64,000 nucleotides of DNA, from the NCBI RefSeq assembly GCF_036373705.1, contig NC_089863.1, forward strand, positions 22,194,619 through 22,258,618, read 5' to 3'. The DNA is from Amia ocellicauda. Lineage: Eukaryota; Chordata; Actinopteri; Amiiformes; Amiidae. The notes under the pieces were generated by a model. It searched no databases. It had not been told where the DNA came from and saw only the letters and a list, made by a program, of their open reading frames with translations. Both the position numbers and the translations under genes were made by a program. The first letter of the stretch is position 1, and each line of letters begins with the position of its first letter. This document shows positions 8,712 through 19,115 of the stretch, one piece after another.

Positions 8712-9868
8712 TTACCAGTTAGGGGAATGTCTCTCAAAATTCAGGAAATCTGCAACTGTTGCTTTCCTAGGAATGAGAAAAGATAAAGGTTTAGTACACA
8801 GTTCTCCTGGATTATAATTTTTAACTTTTAACTTGTGTTTCCATCTAGTACCCCCCTCCTGTCCGTCAATACAAACCGAAGTGTCTGTAGAAAGAAGGAC
8901 ATTATGTGGTCCTGTCCATTTGGGCCTGAGCCCTGGTCTGCTTGGAAATTTTTCACACATTACTTGTGAACCAACCTCAGGAAGTGTTGTTGGCATTTCC
9001 TCTTTGAGTTCCAAGTCTCTGAGGGACTGGAGATCACATGCTTGTGATCTAAGTTTTTTTAAGTGTGTACATAGCTGTGCCACATACTGTTTAAGATGGT
9101 CTTTGAATGGAGCACTGGGATCAATGGGACCCCAGATGCCAGCAGGGAGTTGCATAGCTCTCCCTGTCATTAACTCATATGGAGAAAGCTGAGTACTCCG
9201 ATTAGGTGATGCTCTAAGTTTATACAGCACAGCGGGGAGTGCTACTCTCCATCCCTTGCCTGTAGTTAACAGGGCTTTTGCCAAACTTTTCTTCAGTGTC
9301 CGGTTAGTGCTCTCCACTAAGCCTGAACTCTGAGGGTGATAAGGTATATGAAATCGTTGTTTTACCCCAGCAGTAAACATGCTTCCTTCATCACCTTACC
9401 GGTGAAATGAGTCCCTTGATCTGAGTCCATTTGACGGGGCACACCCCATCGAGGAATAACCTCAGTTGCTAGGACTCGTGCTGCAGTGGTGGCAGAGCAG
9501 TCCCTGCAGGGGAAAGCCTCAACCCATTTTGTGAAATGGTCAATTATTACCAAGCAATAGGATGTCCCATGACATTTTGTCAGGGGTCCTGTAAAGTCAA
9601 TTTGAATATTTTCCCACGGACCTCGAGGCCGGGGCTGGTGTGATTTAGTGACTTTGATCGGTTTACCTGGGTTTACTTGTGCGCAAGGAATACACTGTTG
9701 ACACCACTTCGCAGTGTCCCTGCCTATGCCAGGCCACCACCAGTGTTCACGCAATTGAGTTAACATGGCCTTGCGACCCGTGTGAGCTGGGCCATGGTAC
9801 TGGTCCAGAAGCATTGACCTAATACACTGGGGTGCTAATACACATTGTAAGTTAGGACTTCGCCACAA
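8712..9868 (-). pseudogene. pol: integrase, frameshifted (provirus 1)
   Basis: Two overlapping frames cover the integrase. The upstream one (9868-9362) has the HHCC zinc-binding motif (H25, H29, C56, C59) and two catalytic aspartates (about D91 and D150, in DFTGP and SDQGTHF). The downstream one (9380-8712) supplies the catalytic glutamate (E23 in LVEST) and the C-terminal domain. The frame changes at about 9362-9380, between the second aspartate and the glutamate, so no single product has the full DDE triad. The same break exists in provirus 2. Confidence 0.9.
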
Positions 9869-9947
9869 ACCGTCTGAGTGTACTGCACCTCCCTTAACCC
9901 ACTCTTGTACTTCATTCTTCTCACAGTCTTTCTGTAGCTGTGCGAGG

Positions 9948-11759
9948 TCAGAATTTTTTTTCTAGGATACTCGCAAGTTTACTAGAGCAGGGGAATCCTG
10001 ATAACGTCACATGACTGCCTGTCTCTGCTGCCTTTCTCGCAGCTAGGTCTGCAAAGTGATTCCCACGGGTGCGCGGGCATCCATCATCAGAAAGACTCTG
10101 ATGAGCTTTCACTTTAACTACTGCTACCTTTTCTGGAAGGTGTGCTGCCTCAGCTAGGGCTATAACATACTCATAATGTTTGATTACTTCTCCTGCTGTT
10201 GTTATAAACCCTCTACATTCCCAGGTTGCCATATAGTCGTGTACTACTCCAAATGCATAGCGACTGTCAGTGAAAATATTAACTTTAATGTCTTTCGCTA
10301 TTTTTAATGACTCAGTCAACGCCACGAGTTCTGCCACTTGGGCTGAACAGTGTCCTGGCAGGGATCCAGATTTTACAACGGTGCTGTCATCCAATACCAC
10401 CGCCCACCCAGTGTGGGGGATTCCATCTATTATTTTCCTGGATCCATCAACATATAGTTCCAAGTCAGGGTCTGTGAGGGGGTTTTCTAGGAAGCGACTG
10501 TGGTCCTCCTGGAGCACCAGCTCAGAGCATGTATGCTCTTCTCCCTCCCCTAACATCCCATCTGCTGGGTTTACTCGTGTGTCTTTTATTATTTGTATGG
10601 ATTTATCTCTGGGGAGCAAAACGGCTTCCCATCCAGCTCGTCTACTATCGGAGACTGAACGCAATTTGCCGGTGTGTAATAATTCAACTAACGTGTGTCC
10701 TGTATGCAGAATCAACTGTGTGTTCATTACAATCGGCTCGCATGCCTGCACTGCCCAAGAGGCACAGTCTACTGCTGCCATAAAGCGATGCATGCCTGCT
10801 GCTACCGTAGGTTGCTTTGTGGAGTAATAGGCGACGGGACGTTGCCTATCCCCATGTTCCTGTGTCAGAACTGCTGTATAATAGATCCCATCTTGGGAAT
10901 AGTAGAGGTGAAATGGTTTAGTATGATCTGGTAACCCGAGGGCGGGGGCATTGCTGAGAGCCTGTTTTATTACACGATAGGCTATTTCCTGTTCATGTCC
11001 CCAGTCTATGGGGTCCAAGGGAGCCGGGCTTCCTTTGATTAACGCCTGTATCGGACCTGTGGCTTGTGTGAAATTAGGGATGAAAGTGCGGCAATAATTA
11101 AGGAGCCCCATAACTTTACACACAGCCCTAACATTATGTGGTTTTGGCATATTTTGAATGGCTTCTTGCCTATTATGCGTTATAGATTTTTGTCCTTGTG
11201 AAATGTTGTGTCCGAGATATTGAACCTTAGTTAGGCCTATTTGTGCTTTCTTAGGGCTTGCTTTAAATCCTGCCTTTTGTAAGACACCGAGGACTGTAAT
11301 TAATGCGCCTAAGTGTGCGGTCTCATCAGGAGACGCAATCAAAAGATCATCCACGTACTGGATGATTAAACTATCCCAGGGTGTCAGACCCATTGCTTCT
11401 AAAGTCTTGGCCATTGCCTGGTGAAAGAGTGTTGGGCTGTTGTGAAATCCCTGTGGCACTCTAGTCCATGTGTACTGTTTGTCGAATACAGTAAACGCAC
11501 ATTTATTTTGGGAATCAGAGTGGAGTGGCAGGCTCCAAAATCCATTGCTAATATCCAGGACCGTAAAAATAGAGTGTTCGGGTTTCAAATCGTTTAATAT
11601 AGTGTTGGGATTGGCTACAATCGGGTGTAATCGGGGTGTAACTTTATTCAATTGTGTGTAATCAATTGTAAGTCGCCATGAGCCGTCTGGTTTTGCCACT
11701 GACCAGATTGGAGAATTAGTGGTTGAATGCGTTTCGCGTATTATTCCTTCATTTTGCAA
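9948..11759 (-). CDS. pol: reverse transcriptase-RNase H (provirus 1)
   Basis: 603 codons from the first Met; RT homology continues upstream to about 11875. RT motifs: D69 in LDIS, VPQGF at 101-105, YVDD at 135-138. RNase H catalytic residues D438, E477, D498 and D571 are all present, followed by the HFAD motif. It copies viral RNA and degrades the template strand. The frame ends at an eight-base homopolymer (A8 in sense; plus-strand T8 at 9954-9961), after which integrase continues in another frame. Provirus 2 differs at few residues (P to T near residue 398). Confidence 0.9.
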   Translation of the reverse strand: MQNEGIIRETHSTTNSPIWSVAKPDGSWRLTIDYTQLNKVTPRLHPIVANPNTILNDLKPEHSIFTVLDISNGFWSLPLHSDSQNKCAFTVFDKQYTWTRVPQGFHNSPTLFHQAMAKTLEAMGLTPWDSLIIQYVDDLLIASPDETAHLGALITVLGVLQKAGFKASPKKAQIGLTKVQYLGHNISQGQKSITHNRQEAIQNMPKPHNVRAVCKVMGLLNYCRTFIPNFTQATGPIQALIKGSPAPLDPIDWGHEQEIAYRVIKQALSNAPALGLPDHTKPFHLYYSQDGIYYTAVLTQEHGDRQRPVAYYSTKQPTVAAGMHRFMAAVDCASWAVQACEPIVMNTQLILHTGHTLVELLHTGKLRSVSDSRRAGWEAVLLPRDKSIQIIKDTRVNPADGMLGEGEEHTCSELVLQEDHSRFLENPLTDPDLELYVDGSRKIIDGIPHTGWAVVLDDSTVVKSGSLPGHCSAQVAELVALTESLKIAKDIKVNIFTDSRYAFGVVHDYMATWECRGFITTAGEVIKHYEYVIALAEAAHLPEKVAVVKVKAHQSLSDDGCPRTRGNHFADLAARKAAETGSHVTLSGFPCSSKLASILEKKF

Positions 11760-11845
11760 TGTTTGAATAATTGTCTGAACTGCCGTAAAAGCTTCTGGTT
11801 TAATAGGATACTGTTTATGTGCTTTGTGTACTGGACCTGGGATAA

Positions 11846-12286
11846 CTATAGGTTCAATTTGTGCCAGACCACAATCTTGTTAATGTGTTGCCCAAACATC
11901 AGGAAATGCCTGACACACGTGTCCAAGTGGTGTGTCTGGCCATATATGAGATGTTGACTGTGTGAGTGAGATACTAGCGCAATTTGTTGCGTATCTTTGT
12001 GTATCCTTTTTTTCCCGTGTATATTGGTCCATATTATGCGATTATTATTAGCATCCATTAGTGCGCCGGCTTCTCTAAGGATATCTATGCCAAATATTGT
12101 CCCCTCTGGGTTTTTACAAACCCAAAAAGACACTGGAATTAGGAGATCGCCTATTTCTAGAAGATGAGGTATGCTGAGTGTGGCTGTGATACATGCGCCG
12201 CCTACACCTGAGATCTGTAGTCTGCGTTTAGTCAGTGGGAGGGGGAGATCGGTTATCGAGACAGAGGCACCTGTATCCACCAACAT
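11846..12286 (-). CDS. pro: retroviral protease region (provirus 1)
   Basis: Begins with LVDTGAS (residues 2-8), the aspartic-protease active site, and contains the FGIDIL segment expected near the second half of the fold. The ORF runs past the protease and stops near 11846, after which RT continues in a different frame. Upstream, the protease frame extends back to a TAG at 12353-12355. Confidence 0.85.
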   Translation of the reverse strand: MLVDTGASVSITDLPLPLTKRRLQISGVGGACITATLSIPHLLEIGDLLIPVSFWVCKNPEGTIFGIDILREAGALMDANNNRIIWTNIHGKKRIHKDTQQIALVSHSHSQHLIYGQTHHLDTCVRHFLMFGQHINKIVVWHKLNL

Positions 12287-12352
12287 TGAACACTGCCGAC
12301 CCCCTAACAGTGCGGTTATGTGCCGACCTCGGGTGCCGAGGCGACCTATTTC

Positions 12353-12355
12353 CTA
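12353..12355 (-). promoter_or_regulatory. candidate gag-pol TAG readthrough codon
   Basis: In the protease frame a single TAG separates the gag-like C-terminal tail from the sequence leading into the protease active site about 25 codons later. In-frame TAG at this junction is the gamma-type strategy. Because the nucleocapsid now sits in another frame, the codon can no longer act as such in this copy. Confidence 0.45.
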
Positions 12356-12368
12356 TTTAGTTTCTCTG

Positions 12369-13523
12369 TCAGATCTCAGATGATCTGCAGAAGCTCCGCG
12401 TTTCCTCTGGGCTGCCTGGGTTTGTCTTGGTCTGATTCCAGGGCGCTTCGTGTTCGCCTGGAGCGCCTGCTTTCCAGCACTTGTCTCCCGTGTGCCCTGT
12501 CCTCCCACAGAAAGTGCACTTAGGGCGGGTTGATTTAGACCGACAGTCTTTAGCGACATGTCCTATTTTTCCGCAATTGTAACATTTACCTCCGTTTTGT
12601 GTTATGGCAGATATAGCTGCCACAGCATTTATTTTAGCTTTTGACTGCTTGTTTTCTACCTCTGAAGCCCATTGTACAATTGTACAGTCACACCCATATT
12701 GAGGATGTCTTGGTGTGCTTTACAAAACCCTTCTTTTAGTAATTTTAAAAAGATCGCATTATCACGTTCGGTGTCTGGCATTCCGGAGTGTTCTCTAAAA
12801 GTAGTGTACTTTCGTTCCGCATAATCGTAGCAAGTCTCTCCTGGCTTCTGTACGACGCCACAGACTATACCCCAATTTCCCTGTCCTGCTCCGAGAACTG
12901 TCTTTACAGCCGTGATGAAGTTAGTGATCCTTAGATTATTATTATCATTTCCAGCTGTTATCCAGGTACCATCCTGCTGGGCGGCTTTTAACCCGTCCCA
13001 GATTGGCCTTGGACATTTAGTTTTAATTATTATATGTACGTCTCTAGCGTGCATTTGGTGTACATCTAACATCTCATAAAAATTTTCCCAGAAATCCAGA
13101 TTCCCATGATTGGGTTTAAGTTTTGGAAGGTCGCTTAAAATTGTGTGTTTCTCTCCGGGTGTGAAGGGGCGATGCACCGACGTTGTTAATGCATAAAATT
13201 GTCCGTCTACATCGCGGTGTTTCCTTAGTGCGCGTCTCTATAGGTGCTAATTTTACTTTCTCTGACTTGAATGAACTCAAATCTGGGTAAAGTTTAGACT
13301 CTGTTCTATTATCAGTGGGGTTGTCTGAATGTTTATATGGTGGAGGGGCAGAAGTGTTTCTCTCTCTTTTCCTTATTCCACCATTCTCTATGCTGTTTGG
13401 GAACCCAGTTAGGATCCCATCCTGCCTTTTCCATCTTAAGTTGAAGTTTCTTAAACTTCTCTTGTAGGTATTCACATATAGACACATCTTGTAATGCCAT
13501 AATGCCAACCCTATCTTTGCCAA
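12369..13523 (-). pseudogene. gag: gag, frameshifted (provirus 1)
   Basis: Three pieces in alternating frames: matrix-like 13523-13116 with a PPPY late-domain motif, capsid-like 13177-12656, and nucleocapsid 12623-12369 with two CCHC zinc knuckles (CYNCGKIGHVAKDC and CTFCGRTGHTGDKC). Gag would assemble the core and package the genome. The frame changes between matrix and capsid and again near 12660-12690; a third change after the second knuckle separates nucleocapsid from the TAG/protease frame. Two knuckles are unusual for gamma-type gag, which normally has one. Confidence 0.85.
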
Positions 13524-13892
13524 TGATGGGGCTATATCGTTGGACTTTACAGTACCTCCAGTTCCGTCTGGTTATTGACTGCCACTAACTCTGGCCCTGG
13601 CGTACAATGATTTCCTTGCTTAACTTGGGGCTCAGCAGGCCTCGTAATCGTACCTTTCGGTTCCTTTGGTATCTCTCCCTGCAGATCTGTCTTACCTGGA
13701 GTTCACCCTACTGTGAACCTCCGCTGTACAGTCAACCTTTCTATTTGTTTTACCTCTACCTCTCCACAGGTTCTCTATAAATTACAATCTGATAGCCAAA
13801 CACAATCCCGAGATCAAATCTAAATATACAGGGTGGTAATTTTTAAAGGTACTCACCCTTGCTTTGGTCCCGGGAGTGGAGGCAAGTTCAGA

Positions 13893-13910
13893 TCCTCATT
13901 CGTGACGCCA
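13893..13910 (-). other. primer binding site
   Basis: On the minus strand TGGCG... begins 3 nt after the 5' LTR end. Eighteen nt from here would pair with a tRNA 3' end finishing CGCCA, as in some tRNA-Ser and tRNA-Arg. The exact primer tRNA cannot be decided by eye. Confidence 0.65.
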
Positions 13911-13913
13911 AGT

Positions 13914-14487
13914 TGTAGAACCGTGTGGGAAATAAGAGGAGAAGTCGCAGAGATAAAGCAAATAGAACTTTAATGGAGCCGACTCGGAAGCTCCACGTCA
14001 GAAATAATTCCTTCAGTGAGACTTAATGTTTACAAACATGAGTACAACTTTATAGGAAAAATGACGTAACATCTTATGGCCGTTCATCCAATCAGAAGAA
14101 ACAGGTCCGGGTCCGTTTTACGATCTGTCCTCCCATGAAGAGGTGATGGATCCAAAGCAGATGTCCGTCTTTGATGTGCACTAGGAAGATGCGATCCCAC
14201 GGTCATCATTTACCTAGTGTCAATCGTTCTTTAACAGAAACAATTCCTGCCTATCTGGAGAAACGATTAAGTCATAAACAAATTCTCAGCAGACAGCTGT
14301 AGGCTATTTCGGCACTGTGTAATCTTTCATTACTGACAGGAGTTTCTAACAAATCGACCTTGTTGACCCTTTACTTGTCCTGCTAAATCGAATGTGCTCA
14401 GTCTGTATACAAAACTACTTCTAATGCTAGTATTAATATAAAACATTATATAATAATCACAAAACACTTTCTTCAACTTCCTATACA
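13914..14487 (-). repeat. 5' LTR, provirus 1
   Basis: 574 bp, same ends as the LTR at 6457. Outer flank GAGT (14488-14491) matches 6453-6456. Confidence 0.9.
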
Positions 14488-14491
14488 GAGT

Positions 14492-15837
14492 CTTCAGAGA
14501 GTTAGTTGAAAATGCATGGGTATATTTTAAGAATATACTACTCAAGGCTCAGGAGCAATTTGTACCAAAACTTAGCAAATTGAGGAACAAAAAACACTGG
14601 CCAAAATGGTTTAATAGAGGTATGCAAACAAAAATAAAGAGGAAGAAAATGTTGTATAGCGCATATAAAAGGGATGGTGATGAAACAAAATACATAGAAT
14701 ATGTTGAGCTGCAAAGAGATCTTAAGAAAGGGATCAGGAAAGCAAAGATGGAATTAGAAAGAAACATAGTTCTTGGAGCTCAAACCAATGCAAAGAGCTT
14801 TTTTCAATATCACAACAGCAAGCGGTTAATAAAAGAGGAGGTGAAACAGATAAAGCGCAAAAACGGAGGTATCTTGGAAATTGAACAAGATGAGCAAATA
14901 TTCTAAATGAGTATTTCACAGAGGTTTTTACAAAAGAAAAAACAGATGACATGCCACAGGTTGACAATCAGTCCAGTCAAACCCTAAGAGAGATCAGGAT
15001 AAATGAGGAGGAGGTACTAAAGGGACTAGCAGAATTAAAAACAAACAAATCACCTGGGCCAGATGGGATATTTCCAACAGTACTTCAAGAAAATAGGTGG
15101 CTCAGCAGATACAATCTTGGCAGCACAGGCTATTCAGAGGAACTTAGATAATATTTAGTTGTGGGCTGACACCTGGCAAATGAAATTCAATGTGGACAAG
15201 TGCAAGGTAATACATGCAGGTAACAAAAATGTCCACTATAATTACACTATGGGAGGTACAGATCTACATGAAGTAACGCATGAGAAAGACCTAGGAGTCT
15301 ATGTGGACTCCTCACTTTCTCCATCCAAGCAATGTGGGGAAGCAATAAAGAAGGCAAACAGAATGCTAGGGTATATTGTCAAAAGTGTAGAATTTAAAAC
15401 AAGGGCAGTAATGTTAAGACTGTACAATGCGCTAGTTAGACCTCATCTGGAATACTGTGTACAGTTCTGGGCACCACACTTCAAAAAGGATATTGCTGCC
15501 TTAGAGGCAGTTCAGAGGAGAGCAAGGGAAAGTCCTACTCGGAGAGACTGAGGGAACTGAACCTTTTCACCCTGGAACAGAGGAGACTACCCGGGGACAC
15601 AAATGGAAATTGGGCTTCAAGGCATTCAAAACGGAAAACAGGAGACACTTCTTTACACAGAGAGTAGTCACAATCTGGAATAAACTACCCAGCGATGTGG
15701 TTGAAGCTGAAAGTTTGGGAACATTTAAAAATGGTCTGGAATGGATCCTTGGATCACTTCGATATTAATGAACACCAAACGAGCACGATGGGTCGAATGG
15801 TCCCCTCTCATTTGTAAACTCTCTTATGTTCTTAAAA
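14492..15837 (+). mobile_element. CR1-like LINE, internally deleted (copy F1)
   Basis: Starts within the region after the endonuclease and keeps the pre-RT linker up to the first RT block (KSPGPDGI, ~15050-15070). It then jumps straight to sequence downstream of the catalytic FADD box (GGSADTI), so the RT core is missing. Two further deletions occur near 15527 and 15586 relative to the longer copy at 17847. The 3' end (gtcgaatggtcccctctc..., ttatgttctt) is the shared LINE terminus. Sisters: 31377, 44839, 56687. Confidence 0.88.
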
Positions 15838-15902
15838 GGGTCTGAAGCAGCATGAAAGAGCACACTAGGCAGCTGTGAGCAGACAGAGAGGGGAGTGTAT
15901 TT

Positions 15903-15974
15903 TGTGTTGGCCGAGAATCGAACACGGGTCAACTGCTTGGAAGGCAGCTATGCTAACCACTATACCACCAACAC
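15903..15974 (-). tRNA. tRNA-Gly(TCC), copy 2
   Basis: Acceptor GTGTTGG/CCAACAC fully paired, anticodon TCC, T loop TTCGATT intact; one T-T mismatch in the T stem. Possibly functional. Confidence 0.82.
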
Positions 15975-16200
15975 CTAGAAACTAGATCATCACCATATCT
16001 CACTGTGGTTGAACATGATTCCAGGATTGCAAAGTGGCAGGCAATTCGTTTTCCAAATTGCAATCGGTGAACATTTGGGAAGCCCTGCGTTATCTGCAGT
16101 TTCCTGTTCCTGAGTGCGGAAGGAAAATGTCCATTAGCATCTTTCCAGATTGCACTTTATTCAGACCTTTCCGAAATGAAACAAAACCAAAGTTGAAACA

Positions 16201-16272
16201 CACCAGAGGATGGTTTCAATCCATCGACCTCTGGGTTATGGGCCCAGCACGCTTCCGCTGTGCCACTCTGCT
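16201..16272 (-). tRNA. initiator-type tRNA-Met(CAT), copy 2
   Basis: Initiator signature GGG-CTCATAA-CCC-like anticodon arm; T loop ATTGAAA rather than ATCGAAA; acceptor has a G2-G71 mismatch, different from the C3 lesion of the copy at 336. Confidence 0.8.
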
Positions 16273-16541
16273 CCTTGGCCACTCAGCCACCTGTTAACGT
16301 CACAGCCACTCCTATATTGCATATTGCAAGCAATACAAGTTTGCAAAGCCCTGCGTTATTTCCACTTTCCTGTTCAAGACTGCACACCGAGCTTCTCCAT
16401 GCGCTGGGGCAGCTTTCCAGGTTTCAGTGCCTTCACATTTCACCCTGTATGTGCTGTGGGAAGCATCATGTCAATTGTTTTGTACTAAGCGGATCGGGGC
16501 TCAGTCTGAGCTCAGATCCGAGCTTAAAAATGACCGTGCTT

Positions 16542-16614
16542 CTGAGCAGCTGGGACTCAAAGCCACACTCCCTGGCTTAGGAACCCAGTGTCTGATCCAC
16601 TAGGACACGGGGGC
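16542..16614 (-). pseudogene. tRNA-Arg(CCT)-like pseudogene, copy 2
   Basis: Same lesions as at 677: G-G at the anticodon stem, broken T and acceptor stems. Confidence 0.8.
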
Positions 16615-17074
16615 TCAGCCAGACAGTATCGGAAAATGGAAATAAATAAATTAATTAATAAATAAAAAGATGCTGCGCGTTACACAATAGACACCAGGTA
16701 AAGAAGTGAATAGTTACAGGATCTGTCACGTAAGCTCCTCAACTTGAAACGGGCATGTACGAACTCCTGTGAAATAACACGAGATGGATAACTCCCCCTT
16801 CTCTGCTGCAGCAGAATGTGACTACCTATTGCGCAGATTATTGCGTCAATTGATTCGAAAAGAGGGCTGGCATTTGTCACCAATGTGTCTCGTTTTATTT
16901 CTGAAATATAACTCCCAGAAAATATTGTCTGTGTTTTTGAAATTGAATAACCTCAAAAGAAAGAAATGATCCAGTCAATTGCTAAAGAAGAGTCTTGCCG
17001 CTGCATTCTGGAATGAAGAAAAGAATGAAATGACAAGTACAATCAAATCAAGAAAGAGAGCGGGCTTTGTCGGA

Positions 17075-17145
17075 TGTGCCAGCCGGGAATCGAACCCGAG
17101 TCACAAGAATGGGAATCTTGTATGATACCACTACACCACTGGCGC
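17075..17145 (-). tRNA. tRNA-Gly(CCC), copy 2
   Basis: Anticodon arm CAAGA TTCCCAT TCTTG, T arm TCGGG TTCGATT CCCGG (all paired, one T-G wobble). The acceptor carries one mismatch (C2 with A71, from gtgccag). Likely still transcribed. Confidence 0.88.
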
Positions 17146-18232
17146 TGCTGGGGAAGCTCTGGCTTGCGTCCTTGAAGCAAATTCATAGAAAGCGTCCCAT
17201 GGGGCAAGATGATGTCTTAATGATTATCCTTATTAGTCTGTTGTCGATCTGCTTAATACGTACCTAGCCAATCACTACATCACAGGTGCAGAGACAATCA
17301 GTATGAAGGCGAACACGATTTCGTTAACGTGTGCCCATTTACAAGTTCAATGAATGTATACATAAATAAAGCAGATCTGGGTTTTCCTCTGAAACATTAA
17401 GGACTGGTTTCATAAATGCGTCCATAAGTCCATAAACGCCACGAGTGCAACGTGCAACTCTATTGTAGCTGCTGTTACTGTACGATTCATCGTGATACGT
17501 GTGTGTTTTATTTCAGCTGTAACTGGCCCGGTTAAGCACGTCTACGGTGTAATTTAAAAATATTACAGAAATTGTCGTTTGCAGTTACAAATCTGTAGTA
17601 AGAGTAATACGTTAAGGGAGTCAAGTTCAGCAATTTAAAATACAAATCTACTAGCACATATCTTGATAAAGATTACAATAATAACAATAATAATAATACA
17701 TAGCAAATATTTATTTTAGTGTTGCACGTGGAAAGTTTTCTTACAGTAACTTCTGAATATAATGTTGTCTATACCCTTTTAGCTATTCGTAATATCTCTT
17801 AACAGAAACTTGTATATTTTTAGCTGTCTCCAATCATCTAAAGCAGAAGTATTTACAAGTTGCCACAGAGAGAGACCGGAGAGTACAGGTGAGAGGTAGC
17901 CATCTTGTTGTTTGACTAGTTTCAGAATAGTCTTAGCATTGCTCATTTTGTTTTAAGTTTGCCTTAAATTGACATTAGCATTGTCTGTAGTTTGCCTAAA
18001 TTGAAGCCAATTCAGTTCAGCTGCTGAGTTGGTGAAAGTAAACAGGTTGTAGAAGGGAGTTTCTGTCTAGGACTAGCAGGAATTATGTTGTAGGAGGAGC
18101 CAGGTGGGGCCAATTAGGTGTGAATTGGGGGTAGGTAGACAAAAGCTACTTAAAGCAGCTGTTGAGAAAGAGCTGTGCTGTTTTTCACTGACAAAAGTTA
18201 GGCAGTTGACTAGCAGCAGGAACCAAGAGAAG

Positions 18233-18275
18233 TACAAACAAACAAACAAACAAACAAACAAACAAACAAACAAAA
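18233..18275 (+). repeat. (CAAA)n in LINE leader
   Basis: About ten CAAA units. The same tract in the duplicate LINE (48582-48612) is about 12 nt shorter, which shifts the copy-to-copy offset from 30347 to about 30336. Confidence 0.95.
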
Positions 18276-18454
18276 AGTAACATTTAGAAGCATGTGGCCA
18301 CTACAGTGTCAGGTTTGCAGAATGATTGCCTTCCTGGATGAACTCATCCAAGAAGGTTTCATATGAGAACGTTGTCGGCAGGTTGAAATCCTAGAGATCA
18401 ATTGATCTTGAGGCTCAGCTTGTCGATCTGCGCTGTATTAGGGATATAGAAGAA

Positions 18455-18844
18455 TTGGTCAATCAGCCCATGAGAGAGATGGTGTGCACGCCAAAACCTA
18501 GGAGAGTTGAGACCTTAGAGCAGGACAGCGTAGAGAACTGCTGGGTTACAGTAGGTCGTAACCGCAGAAAAGGGCGTGCACACCCCGTAGAGACACCCCA
18601 AGAGCTTGAATTGCCCAACAGGTTCCAACTGCTGGACACCGAGTTGGACAGTGACAGCTCAGAGGGTGATGGGGGGCAGTTGAGCACCAGAGCACCATGG
18701 TGCCCAATAATCCCCCAGACGAAGGAGGTAGTTATAGTAGGAGACTCAATTCTTAGAGGTGTAGATCACACAGTGTGTTCTAGTGACATGGAGACCCGCA
18801 TTGGTATCTTGCCTGCCTGGTGCTCAGGTTGCAGATCTCCCTAA
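18455..18844 (+). pseudogene. LINE ORF1 fragment (L1)
   Basis: 129 codons from the N-terminal region of CR1-type ORF1, including the EVVIVGDSILRGVD block (residues ~90-103), which matches the first block (GDS) of the SGNH/GDSL esterase domain found in CR1 ORF1 proteins. The frame ends soon after and the rest of the esterase is truncated by a deletion near 18890. Confidence 0.8.
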
Positions 18845-19115
18845 ACTAGTAGACGGGCTACTGGCCAAATCCGGGGGGAATCCACTGGTCATGGTCAGGG
18901 AGACAGGCAGAGATTAGAAAGTTTAACACGTGGTTGAAAGCTTGGTGTAGGGAAGAGGGGTTTAGGTTTATGGAGCATTGGTCTTTCTTCTGGGATAGAT
19001 GGGACCTGTACAAACCGGACGGTCTACATCTAAACAGAAGGGGGGCTAATGCATTGGAAGAGCGTATGTGCAGTGAAATTGAGAATCATTTAAACTAGGA
19101 ACCAGGGGGGCAGGG

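Larger units (their letters stand above)
6457..14487 (-). mobile_element. endogenous retrovirus, class I-like, provirus 1
   Basis: 8031-bp provirus on the minus strand with 574-bp LTRs (TGTA...TACA ends) and a 4-bp GAGT on both outer flanks, matching the 4-bp duplications of gamma-type retroviruses. Order in its own sense: 5' LTR, PBS, gag, protease, RT/RNase H, integrase, env, a short 3' ORF, 3' LTR. Gag and pol are interrupted by frameshifts shared with provirus 2, so the break-up predates duplication. The LTR flank lies at a junction between a MITE stub and a truncated LINE. Confidence 0.93.
15838..17846. repeat. cassette A, copy 2
   Basis: Carries all four A tRNA genes and ends inside the MITE fragment (about 17549-17846), which is cut by the 5' end of the LINE at 17847. 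The stretch 17146-17548 is non-coding spacer in which I see nothing else. Confidence 0.88.

Noticed and set aside
9362-9380. Integrase frame change as programmed ribosomal frameshifting
   Set aside because: No known retrovirus uses a shift inside the integrase core, and no slippery heptamer is evident; an inactivating indel is simpler.
10270-10827. Plus-strand 185-codon ORF opposite RNase H
   Set aside because: Shadow of the minus-strand pol gene; composition and lack of motifs give no support.
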